A stretch of DNA of 64,000 bases from Roseburia_C sp031555935 (GTDB taxonomy: Bacteria; Bacillota; Clostridia; Lachnospirales; Lachnospiraceae). Below the pieces are notes generated by a model. It did no database searches. It was not told the DNA's origin and saw only the letters and a program-made list of their open reading frames with translations. The translations under genes and the position numbers were made by a program. The stretch is from NCBI GenBank assembly GCA_031555935.1, contig JAVBTX010000010.1, positions 62,001 through 126,000 of the forward strand, in the 5' to 3' direction. Shown here in pieces: positions 51,183 through 59,396 of this stretch. The stretch's first letter is position 1. Each line of letters begins with the position of its first letter.

Positions 51183-51890
51183 GTGGGCGATAGCAACGAT
51201 GCATACTATAAGCCACCGCAGAAGCTGGCGAATTCGCCATATGGAGCTTTCGGCTACGGACAGAAGACACCTTTTTATATGACATATCCCGTTCAGAATA
51301 TGTATATGACAGAATTGGAATATGAAAAGGAAATGGAACGGATGAGAGATTTGTATCCCTCTGATGCAAAAAAAATACAGAAAATAATTGAAGAGGAATG
51401 TGATAAATTAGAATATGACGGAAGTCTGATGTTTGATGAGTATCCAGATCGCCTGATGCTGCGGCAGATTTGTGATCGGATCTATCAAAAGGTAGTAGGT
51501 GACACATTGGGGGCTCAGTCAATATCGGAGGATATGACATTAGAAATGCAGGAGCGCCGGCCACCAATGCCGCCAGGCCCAGGTCCACGGCCACCAATGC
51601 CGCCAGGCCCAGGTCCACGGCCACCGATGCCGCCAGGCCCAGGTCCACGGCCGCCAATGCCGCCAGGCCCAGGTCCACGACCACCAATGCCACCAGGCCC
51701 AGGTCCACGACCGCCATTTCCACCAGGCCCAGGTCCACGACCACCGATGCCGCCAGGTCCACGGCCACCGATGCCACCGGGACCACGGCCGCCACAGAAC
51801 AATTTGCTTCGGAACTTAATCGAAGTGCTCCTTTATAATGAAATGTATAAACGACGCTGTCGTCATAACCGTTGCCGAAAATGGTGGTAA
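51183..51890 (+). CDS. Clostridia-type small protein with a proline-rich tandem repeat
   Basis: 235 residues starting at GTG 51183 (GGAG 6-7 bases upstream). The first 115 residues hold a conserved-looking helical block (MTELEYEKEMERMRDLYPSDAKKIQKIIEEECDKLEYDGSLMFDEYPDRLMLRQICDRIY). Then come about six copies of PPMPPGPGPR and two shorter ones, and a basic tail (YNEMYKRRCRHNRCRKWW). No signal peptide or membrane segment. It resembles spore-surface or coat-associated small proteins in composition, but I do not recognise its function. Confidence 0.65.
   Translation: MGDSNDAYYKPPQKLANSPYGAFGYGQKTPFYMTYPVQNMYMTELEYEKEMERMRDLYPSDAKKIQKIIEEECDKLEYDGSLMFDEYPDRLMLRQICDRIYQKVVGDTLGAQSISEDMTLEMQERRPPMPPGPGPRPPMPPGPGPRPPMPPGPGPRPPMPPGPGPRPPMPPGPGPRPPFPPGPGPRPPMPPGPRPPMPPGPRPPQNNLLRNLIEVLLYNEMYKRRCRHNRCRKWW
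51555..51790 (+). repeat. 30-bp GC-rich tandem repeat
   Basis: The unit CCACCAATGCCGCCAGGCCC plus AGGTCCACGG repeats about six times, then twice in a shorter 21-bp form. Units differ mostly at third codon positions (CCA/CCG, ACGG/ACGA). As the unit length is a multiple of three, all frames stay open on both strands. Confidence 0.85.
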
Positions 51891-51937
51891 AAGGTTGAAG
51901 TTTTGAAGCAAAGCAATTAAAATAAATAAATGAAATA

Positions 51938-51974
51938 AAGCTCAGGCAGAAGCAGAGAAATTCTGTCTGAGCTT
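51938..51974 (+). terminator. hairpin after the Pro-rich gene, probable terminator
   Basis: AAGCTCAGGCAGAA (51938-51951) pairs with TTCTGTCTGAGCTT (51961-51974) with one G-U pair. The T tract is weak. Confidence 0.5.
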
Positions 51975-52001
51975 ATCCATAGATTAAATGAGGACATGCA
52001 G

Positions 52002-54530
52002 ATGAGTAAAGGCATTATCAAGGCAATTGTATTTAGCATTGTATTTGTTGCAGCAGTATTTATATTTGAAGTGGTGACCAACCATACAAATCAAGACTTA
52101 ACGACGGAAATGGAGGCGGCAACGCTGCCCGTCGTGAATTTGTATTATGATGATAAACAGATTAATCAGCTATTTGGATATACAACAGAAATGGAATCAT
52201 TATATATGCGTGATTCGATAACACCAGTTGACGTGGAGCGGGTGTTACCAATTCGAATCCAGACATATGGATATCCGGTGGATGATATTTCATATGAAAT
52301 CAGAAGCATGGATACCACGCGGTTAATTGCAGACTCTTCGGTGGATGAATATTCCAATCAGCGCGGTGTTTTGACAGCCGACTTGGAGATTCAAAATATC
52401 TTAGAGGAGGGCAGTGAGTATCTGATGATTCTCAAGCTGGAGGGGGGAGAAAAAGCTGTCTATTATTACACCCGTATCATTCAGCCAGCCGATTGCTATG
52501 TCAAAGAGAGTCTGGACTTTGTCACCTATTTCCATAACGCCAGCATGAGTACAGAGACATCAGCAACATTGGCAACCTATGTTGAGCCAAATGCTGAGGG
52601 TGATAATAGTACCTTGCATAAGGTCAATATTCACTCCACATTAAAGCAGATATCATGGGCCGATTTTGCGGGCAAACAGTTTGGTACGCCAAATATATCG
52701 TTAAAAGAAATTAATACATCTTATAATGTCATCGAGCTTAGCTATATCATGACGACTCAGGGTGACAATGGTCAGCTTGAATATTACAATACAACCGAGA
52801 GCTACCGAGTCAGAAATACCAATGAGCGCATGTATCTGCTAAATTATGAGCGGACCATGAATCAGATTTTCCGTGGTGAAAACGAACATTTTTATGGCAA
52901 CAATCTTCAATTGGGCATTCGCGGCGAAGATATTCAGTATATGGCGAATGAGACGGGGAAAATTGTCAGCTTTGTTCAAGAGGGAGAGCTTTGGGGCTAT
53001 CATGTGGATGAAAAACGATTGACCCAGATCTTCAGCTTCCGCGGATACGAAGGAATTGATGATCGGGAAAATAACAATCACCACGATATTCGGATTATCA
53101 AAGTAGATGAATCGGGAAGTACTGACTTTGTTGTGTATGGATATATGAATCGGGGAATCCACGAGGGAGAAGTGGGAATTGGCGTATATCATTACGATAG
53201 CACTGTCAATACAGTTGAAGAGGAGCTTTTCATCCCATATACCAAATCATACCAAATCATGCAGGCCAAGCTAGGGCAGATGATGTATGAAAATGAAAAT
53301 AATCAGTTCTATATTATGTTAAACAAATGTATATATGAAATAGACATGAACACCATGAACTATCAGGAGATAATTACCGGTTTGGAAGGCGAGAGTTACG
53401 CTGTATCAGATTCACATCAGTATGTGGCGTATCTTGAAGGAACAGATGTGAATCAGGGAACCGTCATCAACGTAAAGGATTTAGAGAATGGAAAAACCTT
53501 CGAAATTAAGGCGGGGCAAGGTGAATATGTGCGCCCACTTGGATTTATGGGAAATGATTTTATTTATGGGATAGCCAAACAAACGGATGTGACAACCGAC
53601 GTGGCAGGAAATACGATATTTCCAATGCGTCAGGTACGAATTGTAGATACTCAGGAGGCATCACATAAAGTCCTCAAAGAATATCAGAAAGAAGGATATT
53701 ATATTCTCGATATAGAGGTATCCGATTTTACCATTTATTTAAATCGCGTTCAACACAATGGCGTAGCCTTCGTAAATGCAGACCAGGATACGATAATGAA
53801 CCGCGAGGCTGATACCGATGAGACAACGAAAATAGGTTCAACAGTAACCCAGGTAAAACAGACACAATATCAGCTGGTACTCAAGAATGAAACAGAAATG
53901 ACAGCGAAAAAGCTGATGGTTCCAAAGCAGATTGTATTGTCAGAATCAAAAAGTGTATTACTGCAAAAAGAAGAACCAGAGAATTACTACTATGCTTACG
54001 CCTGGGGAAAAGTATTGGCAGTAACGACGGATATCTCGGAGGCGATTCAAGTGGCCAATCATAATATGGGCGTCGTCATCGGTGATGGTCAGGAGTATAT
54101 CTGGAAACGTGCGAAAAAGGCCCTTCATAGTACCATCGAGGTAGCAGTTGGAGAGAGCGATGCAGCGAGCAGTCCGGTCGGCAAAAGCCTAAGTGCATTG
54201 CTGGGCAAGGAAAATTTAAACGTAGGCGTGCAGGTGCTTTTGGACCGTGGTGATTCGCCAAGAAGTATTTTGGACGATACCATGCAGGAAATGACAGTAT
54301 TAGATATCACCGGATGTAATCTGGAAGAAGCATTATATTATGTAAATCGTGGAACGCCAGTATTTGCAATGGCGAGTGGAACAGAAGCAGTATTGTTAGT
54401 TGGATATGATGCCAATTATGTGACAATATTTGACTCGTCGCTGGGGACTACGTATAAGAAAAATATGGAAGAGGCATCAGAGATGTTTGAGCAGGCTGGA
54501 AATGTTTTTCTGGCATATTTAAAAGAATAA
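52002..54530 (+). CDS. large membrane-anchored extracellular protein with degenerate C39-like end
   Basis: 842 residues from ATG 52002 (GAGG about 8 bases upstream; ATG 51996 is too close). One N-terminal membrane segment (IIKAIVFSIVFVAAVFIFEVV) leads to an all-outside protein. The middle (about 330-620) reads as beta-propeller-like strands. The final 150 residues (DITGCNLEEALYYVNRGTPVFAMASGTEAVLLVGYDANYVTIFDSSLGTTYKK) resemble a peptidase C39-like domain, but the usual His before VGYD is replaced (GTEAVLLVGYD), so catalysis is unlikely. Function unknown. The alanine symporter follows after 14 bp. Confidence 0.65.
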   Translation: MSKGIIKAIVFSIVFVAAVFIFEVVTNHTNQDLTTEMEAATLPVVNLYYDDKQINQLFGYTTEMESLYMRDSITPVDVERVLPIRIQTYGYPVDDISYEIRSMDTTRLIADSSVDEYSNQRGVLTADLEIQNILEEGSEYLMILKLEGGEKAVYYYTRIIQPADCYVKESLDFVTYFHNASMSTETSATLATYVEPNAEGDNSTLHKVNIHSTLKQISWADFAGKQFGTPNISLKEINTSYNVIELSYIMTTQGDNGQLEYYNTTESYRVRNTNERMYLLNYERTMNQIFRGENEHFYGNNLQLGIRGEDIQYMANETGKIVSFVQEGELWGYHVDEKRLTQIFSFRGYEGIDDRENNNHHDIRIIKVDESGSTDFVVYGYMNRGIHEGEVGIGVYHYDSTVNTVEEELFIPYTKSYQIMQAKLGQMMYENENNQFYIMLNKCIYEIDMNTMNYQEIITGLEGESYAVSDSHQYVAYLEGTDVNQGTVINVKDLENGKTFEIKAGQGEYVRPLGFMGNDFIYGIAKQTDVTTDVAGNTIFPMRQVRIVDTQEASHKVLKEYQKEGYYILDIEVSDFTIYLNRVQHNGVAFVNADQDTIMNREADTDETTKIGSTVTQVKQTQYQLVLKNETEMTAKKLMVPKQIVLSESKSVLLQKEEPENYYYAYAWGKVLAVTTDISEAIQVANHNMGVVIGDGQEYIWKRAKKALHSTIEVAVGESDAASSPVGKSLSALLGKENLNVGVQVLLDRGDSPRSILDDTMQEMTVLDITGCNLEEALYYVNRGTPVFAMASGTEAVLLVGYDANYVTIFDSSLGTTYKKNMEEASEMFEQAGNVFLAYLKE

Positions 54531-54544
54531 AAGCAAGGAAAGGC

Positions 54545-56194
54545 ATGGTTATTAGAATGGGGAAAATTGCCACATTAATAAGCGCAATTGATGAACTTGT
54601 CTGGGGGCCGGTAATGCTGGTTTTGATCATGGGAACAGGAATCTACCTGACCGTTCGTCTGCGCTTTCTACCGTGGAGAAATCTTGGTTATGCACTGAGG
54701 ATGACATTGAGCAAGGAAGCACGAACGAAGAGCGAAGGGGTGGGCGATATATCACCTTTTTCGGCACTTACAACAGCACTGGCGGCGACGATTGGCACTG
54801 GTAATATTGTCGGTGTGTCAACCGCGATGGTGGCCGGTGGTCCAGGTGCTTTGGTGTGGATGTGGATATCGGCATGCTTTGGACTCTCATCAAAATTTGC
54901 GGAGTGCATGCTGGCAATTAAATACCGTGAGAAAAATAGTCAGGGTGAGATGATAGGTGGACCGATGTACACCATGAAAAAGGCATTTCGCAATGAAAAA
55001 ATAGGAACGGCATTAGGGTGGATGTTTGCACTCTTTGCCGTTTTAGCATCTTTTGGCATTGGCAATATGACGCAGTCAAATTCCATTTCCTCGGCAATGG
55101 AAAATACATTTCACATATCTCCGCAGATATGTGGAATAATTTTAATGGTACTGGCATTAATTATTATAGTAGGTGGTATAAAGACAATCTCAAAGGTGTC
55201 CTCCTTCGTAGTACCGTTTATGGCCATCTTTTATATGGTGGCAGGATTGCTTGTAATTTTGGGAAATATCCGTAATTTGCCGGAAGGCGTTGCAATGATT
55301 ATGCAAATGGCAATTTCGCCCAAAGCAGTTAGCGGCGGTATGTGCGGAACAATTACCGTATCGATGATGAATGCGGTTCGCTTTGGTGTCGCCAGGGGTG
55401 TATTTTCCAATGAGGCTGGTATGGGCTCGGCCGCAATTACAGCAGCCGCAGCAACAACGAACAGTCCAGTTAAGCAGGGGTATGTCAATATGACGGGGAC
55501 GTTTTGGGATACGATTGTCGTATGTACCATAACAGGACTTTGTGTTGCGTGCTCAGGTGTGCTTGGAGCGACAACGCTAGATGAGGCGGGACGTTATGCA
55601 GCAAACGCAGAGTCAGTAACAATTTTAACAATAAACGACAAAAAACAAGAAATAGCAACAAATTACATAGTATCATTTGAGGACACTGTGGCAACACTAG
55701 TGAATACAGAAGATAACTCCAGACTTGTCCTGACCGCGATGGCGGATGAAACATTAACTGGTTTGGTGGGAGACTTTCAAGATGAAACAGGGTTCATCTA
55801 TCAATTTGCAGAAAATGGTATTTATCAAAAAAGCAGTTATGTAAAAGGTGCAGAGTTGACGATTATGGCATTTGGAACCGTAATGGGAAAAACGGGTGCC
55901 AATCTTGTCTGTATCGGAATTGTGCTTTTTGCCTTTTCAACAATTTTAGGATGGGAATATAATGGGGAGAAGGCATTTGAATACTTGCTCGGGACACATA
56001 AATACAATATGGCATATCGATTGGCATTTTCATTTATGGTTTACGTCGGGGCAACGACAGCGCTGGATATTGTCTGGAACTTTTCAGACATCGCAAATGC
56101 GTTAATGGCAATTCCAAATTTGATATGTCTAATTGCATTAAGCAATGTAATTGCTAAGGATGTAAAGGAATATCAGCGTGAGATTAAAGAATAA
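54545..56194 (+). CDS. alanine/glycine:cation symporter (AGCS) family protein with an inserted domain
   Basis: 549 residues; family members are usually about 450-490. AGCS signatures are SPFSALTTALAATIGTGNIVGVSTAMVAGGPGALVWMW and GVFSNEAGMGSAAITAAAA. About 90 extra hydrophilic residues lie between CSGVLGATTLDEAGRYAA and AELTIMAFGTVMGKTGANL (about 345-435, including INDKKQEIATNYIVSFEDTVATLV). About 10-11 membrane segments are seen. It imports alanine or glycine with Na+ or H+. AAGGA lies 5 bases before the ATG. Confidence 0.9.
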   Translation: MVIRMGKIATLISAIDELVWGPVMLVLIMGTGIYLTVRLRFLPWRNLGYALRMTLSKEARTKSEGVGDISPFSALTTALAATIGTGNIVGVSTAMVAGGPGALVWMWISACFGLSSKFAECMLAIKYREKNSQGEMIGGPMYTMKKAFRNEKIGTALGWMFALFAVLASFGIGNMTQSNSISSAMENTFHISPQICGIILMVLALIIIVGGIKTISKVSSFVVPFMAIFYMVAGLLVILGNIRNLPEGVAMIMQMAISPKAVSGGMCGTITVSMMNAVRFGVARGVFSNEAGMGSAAITAAAATTNSPVKQGYVNMTGTFWDTIVVCTITGLCVACSGVLGATTLDEAGRYAANAESVTILTINDKKQEIATNYIVSFEDTVATLVNTEDNSRLVLTAMADETLTGLVGDFQDETGFIYQFAENGIYQKSSYVKGAELTIMAFGTVMGKTGANLVCIGIVLFAFSTILGWEYNGEKAFEYLLGTHKYNMAYRLAFSFMVYVGATTALDIVWNFSDIANALMAIPNLICLIALSNVIAKDVKEYQREIKE

Positions 56195-56353
56195 TTAATT
56201 AACACCGCTAAAATATGCATAAATTTGCATAATTTTTGGAAAAGTTTTATACTAGCTTTAGCACAAATGCCACAAAATTATCAAGTTGCTTGCAAATTAG
56301 GAATGAATAGGCTATATTATCTTTGTACTAATAAGTTAAGGAAGTGAAAGAAC

Positions 56354-56605
56354 ATGAGCAAAAAAGAAATTGTTGTTTCGAATGTTTCAAAGTATGATAA
56401 TCCAATCGCGGAGTTAGTACAGGTTGCTTGTCGATACGATAGCAATATTATACTGGAAAGTAATGACCGCAAGATTAATGCAAAAAGCATTATGGGGATT
56501 ATGGCTTTCAATCCATCAAAAGGTATGACAGTTAGCATTGTCGCTGAAGGTGAAGATGAAAAGGAAGCATTATTGGCAATGGAGAGGTTTTTAGTGTGTG
56601 AATAG
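56354..56605 (+). CDS. HPr-family protein lacking the active-site histidine (Crh-like)
   Basis: 83 residues aligning end to end with HPr. The active loop GIHARPA of HPr reads SKYDNPI here: His15 is Tyr14 and Arg17 is Asn16, so phosphate cannot be carried in the PTS. The regulatory Ser is kept as Ser45 in NAKSIMGIM, the site used by HPr kinase. This is the pattern of Crh, a regulatory HPr paralogue that helps carbon catabolite control and, in Bacillus, binds methylglyoxal synthase. GGAAGTG precedes the ATG. DUF6465 follows after 18 bp. A real PTS HPr must be elsewhere. Confidence 0.8.
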   Translation: MSKKEIVVSNVSKYDNPIAELVQVACRYDSNIILESNDRKINAKSIMGIMAFNPSKGMTVSIVAEGEDEKEALLAMERFLVCE

Positions 56606-56623
56606 TTTCAGGAGGGAAATCGT

Positions 56624-57073
56624 ATGCAGAAGAAACCAGCAGAAAAGGCAGCAGAAGTAGTTAAGGCAGCCGAGACAAAGGCAACTGTAAAAGTTGCAGA
56701 AACCAAAGCAGTAGTAAAAGAAGCTGAGAAAAAAGTGGCTGAGACTGCGCAGAAGGTTGAAGAAAAAGCAGCAGAGGTAGCGGCAAAAGTTGAAGAAAAG
56801 AAAGCACCGGTTAAAAAAGCAGTAGCAGCAAAGAAGCCAGCAGCGAAAAAACCGGCAGCAAAGAAAGAGGAACTGGTACCAGAAGTATACATACAGTACC
56901 AGGAACACGAAGATGTTGTACAGGGTGTGATTGATCGTGCGAAAGCAGCATATGTTGAAGACGGACACAAAGCATCTGCTATCAAAACGCTTCAGGTTTA
57001 CTTGAAACCAGAAGAAAATGCCGCATATTATGTTGTTAATCAGAAATATGCTGGTAAAGTATATCTATTTTAA
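56624..57073 (+). CDS. DUF6465-type Ala/Lys-rich protein
   Basis: 149 residues. The first 85 are an Ala/Lys/Glu/Val coiled-coil-like tail (AEKAAEVVKAAETKATVKVAETKAVVKEAEKK) ending in AAKKPAAKKPAAKK, like histone H1-type tails that bind nucleic acid or stay disordered. The C-terminal 65 residues form a compact domain (EVYIQYQEHEDVVQGVIDRAKAAYVEDGHKASAIKTLQVYLKPEENAAYYVVNQKYAGKVYLF) seen widely in Lachnospiraceae (DUF6465). Function unknown. AGGAGGGAAA precedes the ATG. Confidence 0.8.
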   Translation: MQKKPAEKAAEVVKAAETKATVKVAETKAVVKEAEKKVAETAQKVEEKAAEVAAKVEEKKAPVKKAVAAKKPAAKKPAAKKEELVPEVYIQYQEHEDVVQGVIDRAKAAYVEDGHKASAIKTLQVYLKPEENAAYYVVNQKYAGKVYLF

Positions 57074-57116
57074 TACCTGATATGAATGTCTAAAGAGAAA
57101 GCTTTTTAGACAATAA

Positions 57117-57165
57117 AAAGAGCTGCCGCTTTACGATTGAAAAATCGTGAAGCGGCAGCTCTCTT
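57117..57165. terminator. bidirectional terminator between DUF6465 gene and prs
   Basis: 57117-57136 pairs over 20 positions with 57141-57160 (core AGCTGCCGCTT / AAGCGGCAGCT) with loop GAAA. T run on plus, and an A run before it serves as T run on minus. Confidence 0.9.
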
Positions 57166-57171
57166 TCGACT

Positions 57172-58353
57172 CTATTGTTTTTGCTTAGCCTTATACTTGG
57201 CAACAAGCTTCTGGATTTTTTCATTTGGATCTAATAAATCGCTAATCGAAGCATCATGATTTAAGGTATCAATAATATAGGCAATATATTTACTCATATC
57301 ACAACTGATAAAGTAAGGCCGGCTTAATAATTCCGGTGTCTGGTAGGTTAAGTTTGTGGTAACCACCTTATAGATGATGCCATCTTCAACAGCCTTGTCA
57401 AATTTATCCATGCCGTTCGTGAAAAGACCGAAGGTAGAAACGGCAAAAATGCGGTTTGCTTTTCGTTTTTTCAATTCAGTAGCAACATCAATCATGCTTT
57501 CGCCAGAGGAAATCATGTCATCAATAATCAAAACATCTTTTCCTTCAACGGAAGAACCCAAGAACTCATGAGCAACGATTGGATTACGGCCATCTACAAT
57601 GACACTGTAGTCACGTCTCTTATAGAACATACCCATATCAAGGCCAAGAACATTGGCCAGATAAATCGCACGGCCGGTAGCGCCTTCATCAGGGCTGACA
57701 ATCATCATGTGCTCATTGTCAATCTGTAAGTCATCAACATTCCGGCAGATACCCTTAATAAACTGATAAGCAGGCTGAACAGTCTCGAAGCCTTTTAATG
57801 GAATCGCATTTTGAACACGAGGGTCATGGGCATCAAAGGTAATAATGTTATCAACACCCATGCCAATTAATTCCTGAAGTGCAAGGGCACAGTCTAAGGA
57901 CTCACGCGAGGTACGCTTGTGCTGGCGGCTCTCGTACAAAAATGGAATGATAACGGTTATTCTTCGAGCCTTACCACCAACGGCTGCGATTACACGCTTT
58001 AAATCGTTGTAGTGGTCATCTGGCGACATATGGTTGGTGTGTCCGCAAAGTGAATAGGTAAGACTGTAATTGGTAACGTCTACCATTAAGAATAAATCAT
58101 AACCACGGACAGACTCTTTAATGATGGCTTTTGCTTCACCAGAGCCAAAACGTGGAACATCGACCTTAACTACATAAGTATCGCGTGTATAATTCTTAAA
58201 AGCCATACTAGTGTTATGACGGTGCTGACGGTCCTCGCGCCATGTTTTAAGGTATGAATCAACTCTTGCGCCGACTTCCTGGCAACTCTTTAACGGAATT
58301 AATCCGAGAAAGCCGGTTGGGATAGTTTCCAAATTTCTTACATCATCTGACAT
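57172..58353 (-). CDS. prs: ribose-phosphate pyrophosphokinase
   Basis: 393 residues from the second in-frame ATG (58353, minus); TGGAGGAACC just upstream overlaps the first ATG (58368) and favours the second. It makes PRPP from ribose 5-phosphate and ATP for nucleotides, His and Trp. The flexible loop RQHKRTSRESLDCALALQEL, FDAHDPRVQ, SPDEGATGRA and the PRPP loop VLIIDDMISSGESM are visible. It is longer than the usual 310-320 residues because of an N-terminal extension (ETIPTGFLGLIPLKSCQEVG) and a C-terminal helix, a form seen in Clostridia. Confidence 0.92.
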   Translation of the reverse strand: MSDDVRNLETIPTGFLGLIPLKSCQEVGARVDSYLKTWREDRQHRHNTSMAFKNYTRDTYVVKVDVPRFGSGEAKAIIKESVRGYDLFLMVDVTNYSLTYSLCGHTNHMSPDDHYNDLKRVIAAVGGKARRITVIIPFLYESRQHKRTSRESLDCALALQELIGMGVDNIITFDAHDPRVQNAIPLKGFETVQPAYQFIKGICRNVDDLQIDNEHMMIVSPDEGATGRAIYLANVLGLDMGMFYKRRDYSVIVDGRNPIVAHEFLGSSVEGKDVLIIDDMISSGESMIDVATELKKRKANRIFAVSTFGLFTNGMDKFDKAVEDGIIYKVVTTNLTYQTPELLSRPYFISCDMSKYIAYIIDTLNHDASISDLLDPNEKIQKLVAKYKAKQKQ

Positions 58354-58395
58354 GAATGGTTCCTCCATAAAATAGTATAATCTGTTGTATTTCTT

Positions 58396-59376
58396 TTAGC
58401 GAAGCCTTTTTTTGAGACGAATGTCATCGCCAAAAAGCTTTATCATTGTATAGGAATTGAAAATGCGTGAGCAGATTCGTTCCGAATAAGTTGCGGCAAA
58501 ATCCTCCATGCTTAAATTCGTGGAGATTAAAGTTGATTTTTTTCGCAAAATACGCTCGTTTAAACATAAGAATAATTGAGATGTCGTAAAGGCATTTGAT
58601 AATTCTGTTCCCAAGTCATCAATAATCAAAAGGTCACAATCAAAGATATTTTGATTGGCTAAAATGGCATCGGAATCTTTCGTAAACGTTGTTTTTTCAA
58701 AAATATCAAAAAGCTGGAAAGCAGTGAGGTAAATCACGGAATGTCCGCTGTCAAGTAACTCCTTTGCGACACAGTTCGATAAAAAGGTTTTACCCACTCC
58801 AGACTCACCATAAAAGCATAAATTTTCAAAGCGACTGTCAAATTGTGCGGTAAATTCCTGGCAGGTCTTAACGGCATGTTTAGCCATTTGAAGTGAAGTA
58901 AGCCCAGTAGTATTATTTACCAATTCATCAGAATAGTAGTCAAATGAAAAGGTAGAAAAATTCTCGCTCTTTAAAATTTCCTTGATATTGGACTGCGTAT
59001 AGACTAAGTCAATGGCTGCCTGAACGAAGCAGTGGCAGCGTGTTCCGCCGATGTAACCAGTATCTTTGCAATCCGGGCAAGCATAGTGTGGCTCTAAATC
59101 ACTTGCGTGATAACCAAGCTTTGCTAGAATGGCCTGCTTTTCCTGACGCAGTAATGAGAGCTTGGACTTAAGATTGTCCAGAGCATGTTCATCGCCGTCA
59201 ATTAATAATTTGGCATGAGCGATAGAGGTACTTGAAATCTCATCGTCAATTCTGGCAAGACGTGCATCCTGGCTATAGATTTGTTCCAGGCGTTTGGACA
59301 AGTCGTGTTCGTTTTTTAATTGTCTTGCGTTGTACATTCGAATTAATTCGTCGTACTGAGAATTATTTAATGCCAT
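58396..59376 (-). CDS. DnaC/DnaI-like helicase-loader ATPase
   Basis: 326 residues. The N-terminal helical part (SKRLEQIYSQDARLARIDDE) is followed by a zinc cluster CPDCKDTGYIGGTRCHCF (about 100-120), then an AAA+ domain: Walker A GESGVGKTFLS, Walker B LLIIDDLGTE, and sensor region ISTNLSMEDF. The Cys cluster plus AAA+ matches DnaI/DnaC loaders that place the replicative helicase, rather than IstB transposon helpers. It lies 20 bp after the dnaD-domain gene, which supports a replication role. Confidence 0.9.
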   Translation of the reverse strand: MALNNSQYDELIRMYNARQLKNEHDLSKRLEQIYSQDARLARIDDEISSTSIAHAKLLIDGDEHALDNLKSKLSLLRQEKQAILAKLGYHASDLEPHYACPDCKDTGYIGGTRCHCFVQAAIDLVYTQSNIKEILKSENFSTFSFDYYSDELVNNTTGLTSLQMAKHAVKTCQEFTAQFDSRFENLCFYGESGVGKTFLSNCVAKELLDSGHSVIYLTAFQLFDIFEKTTFTKDSDAILANQNIFDCDLLIIDDLGTELSNAFTTSQLFLCLNERILRKKSTLISTNLSMEDFAATYSERICSRIFNSYTMIKLFGDDIRLKKRLR

Positions 59377-59396
59377 AAAGGTCCCCTTTTTGTATG

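Noticed and set aside
51163..51795. Long minus-strand reading frames over the proline-rich gene, coding Gly-rich or Ala/Val/Asp-rich repeats
   Set aside because: They arise because the 30-bp repeat is a multiple of three and GC-rich; no Shine-Dalgarno site or promoter supports them.
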